From Flectobacillus sp. (GTDB lineage Bacteria > Bacteroidota > Bacteroidia > Cytophagales > Spirosomataceae), in NCBI GenBank assembly GCA_029865665.1, contig JARXAV010000241.1, positions 1-6,432 of the forward strand: a DNA stretch of 6,432 bases, in the 5' to 3' direction. Position 1 is the stretch's first letter, and every line of letters begins with the position of its first letter. The notes under the pieces are model-generated. The model had not been told where the DNA came from. It did no database searches and worked only from the letters and a program-made list of their open reading frames with translations. Shown here one piece after another: positions 5,738-6,432 of this stretch. Both the position numbers and the translations under genes were made by a program.

Positions 5738-6432
5738 ATGCAAAAAGAAAATATTCGGCTTGAAGTGATGCGCCATTTATCGAAAGATATGGACGCATTC
5801 ATGAAAGATTATCTTATCTCAATAGATACCAACTGGCAACCAAGCGATTTCCTACCTGATTCATCTAAAGATACGTTTTTTGATGATGTAAAAGAATTAC
5901 AAGGTGCAGCTCGTGAATTGTCTTATGACTACTGGGCTGTATTAATCGGTGATACTATCACGGAAGAAGCACTTCCTACGTACGAGTCATGGTTGATGTG
6001 TGTTGAAGGAGTTGAAGCCGTTCAAGGTGGAGAATGGACTCGTTGGGTGAAAGCTTGGACAGCCGAAGAAAACCGTCACGGAGATTTATTGAACAAATAT
6101 TTATATTTATCTGGTCGTGTCAATATGCGTGCGGTTGAAACTTCTACGCAATATTTAATTGCTGATGGTTTCGATATCGGTACTTCTGGTGACCCATATA
6201 AAAGTTTTGTTTATACGTCGTTCCAAGAGTTAGCAACCAACGTATCGCACCGTAGAACAGCTTCTTTAGCAAAATCTGCTGGAAATGGCTTATTGTCTCG
6301 TATGTGTGGACAAATTGCAGCAGATGAATTACGTCATGCAAAAGCGTATAAAGCGTTTATCTCTCGTATTTTTGAAGTTGACCCATCAGAAATGATGATT
6401 GCTTTCTCTTATATGATGAAGAAAAAAATCGT
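5738..6432 (+). CDS. Soluble acyl-ACP desaturase (stearoyl-ACP Delta9-desaturase family), 3' end outside window
   Basis: First 231 complete codons of a di-iron fatty acid desaturase that introduces a cis double bond into acyl chains on acyl carrier protein, setting membrane fluidity. By alignment from memory with the castor enzyme, all six iron ligands are present: Glu-76 (ITEEALPTYE), Glu-111 and His-114 (AWTAEENRHGDLLNKYL), Glu-164 (YTSFQELAT), Glu-197 and His-200 (IAADELRHAKAY). Similarity to plant plastid enzymes is strong (GDTITEEALPTY, KYLYLSGRVNMR, YTSFQE). There is no signal peptide or membrane segment, consistent with the soluble FA_desaturase_2 type. The start at 5738 gives MQKENIRLEVMRHL and follows A-rich sequence without a Shine-Dalgarno; an in-frame ATG at codon 11 is possible. 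Bacterial members run to about 320-340 residues, so about 100 are missing because of the window edge. Regiospecificity and electron donor cannot be judged. Confidence 0.95.
   Translation, partial: MQKENIRLEVMRHLSKDMDAFMKDYLISIDTNWQPSDFLPDSSKDTFFDDVKELQGAARELSYDYWAVLIGDTITEEALPTYESWLMCVEGVEAVQGGEWTRWVKAWTAEENRHGDLLNKYLYLSGRVNMRAVETSTQYLIADGFDIGTSGDPYKSFVYTSFQELATNVSHRRTASLAKSAGNGLLSRMCGQIAADELRHAKAYKAFISRIFEVDPSEMMIAFSYMMKKKI

Noticed and set aside
1..6432. CRISPR array, tRNA, rRNA, insertion sequence or prophage genes
   Set aside because: No regularly spaced repeats, cloverleaf, transposase or integrase motif, or terminal inverted repeats were seen in the window.

Overview
The window looks like chromosomal DNA of a Bacteroidota bacterium, possibly of the Cytophagia/Flavobacteriia type. 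The reasons are: A+T-rich intergenic DNA; two copies of the Bacteroidota -7 promoter octamer TAtcTTTG; start codons mostly lacking Shine-Dalgarno sequences; and a heptosyltransferase-like GT9 protein and a plant-like soluble acyl-ACP desaturase of the kind found in this phylum. Genus cannot be told from the sequence. All seven genes lie on the + strand.

Layout: (1) 1-1605, the 3' part of clpB (end of NBD1, coiled-coil middle domain, whole NBD2), closed by a strong hairpin terminator at 1625-1682. (2) 1738-2454, a secreted protein of unknown function. (3) 2540-4087, a tightly packed unit of a VapB-like antitoxin, a PIN-domain VapC-like toxin and a family 9 glycosyltransferase. vapB and vapC are 1 nt apart, and the vapC stop overlaps the glycosyltransferase start as TAATG. 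The vapB promoter carries a 9-bp direct repeat at a 22-bp period. (4) 4088-4272, an intergenic stretch holding two mutually inverted 15-bp palindromes, REP-like. (5) 4273-5504, a XisI-family protein without XisH, followed 11 nt later by N-carbamoylputrescine amidase (putrescine synthesis). (6) 5505-5737, an intergenic region with a promoter and a leader of about 120 nt. (7) 5738-6432, an acyl-ACP desaturase cut off by the window end.

The region is mostly housekeeping (protein disaggregation, surface glycan or LPS assembly, polyamine synthesis, membrane lipid unsaturation), with two accessory insertions: the vapBC module and the lone xisI. I see no clearly new multi-gene system. The points most worth following up are the coupling of vapBC to the glycosyltransferase, the putative operator repeat, the orphan xisI and the paired palindromes beside it.
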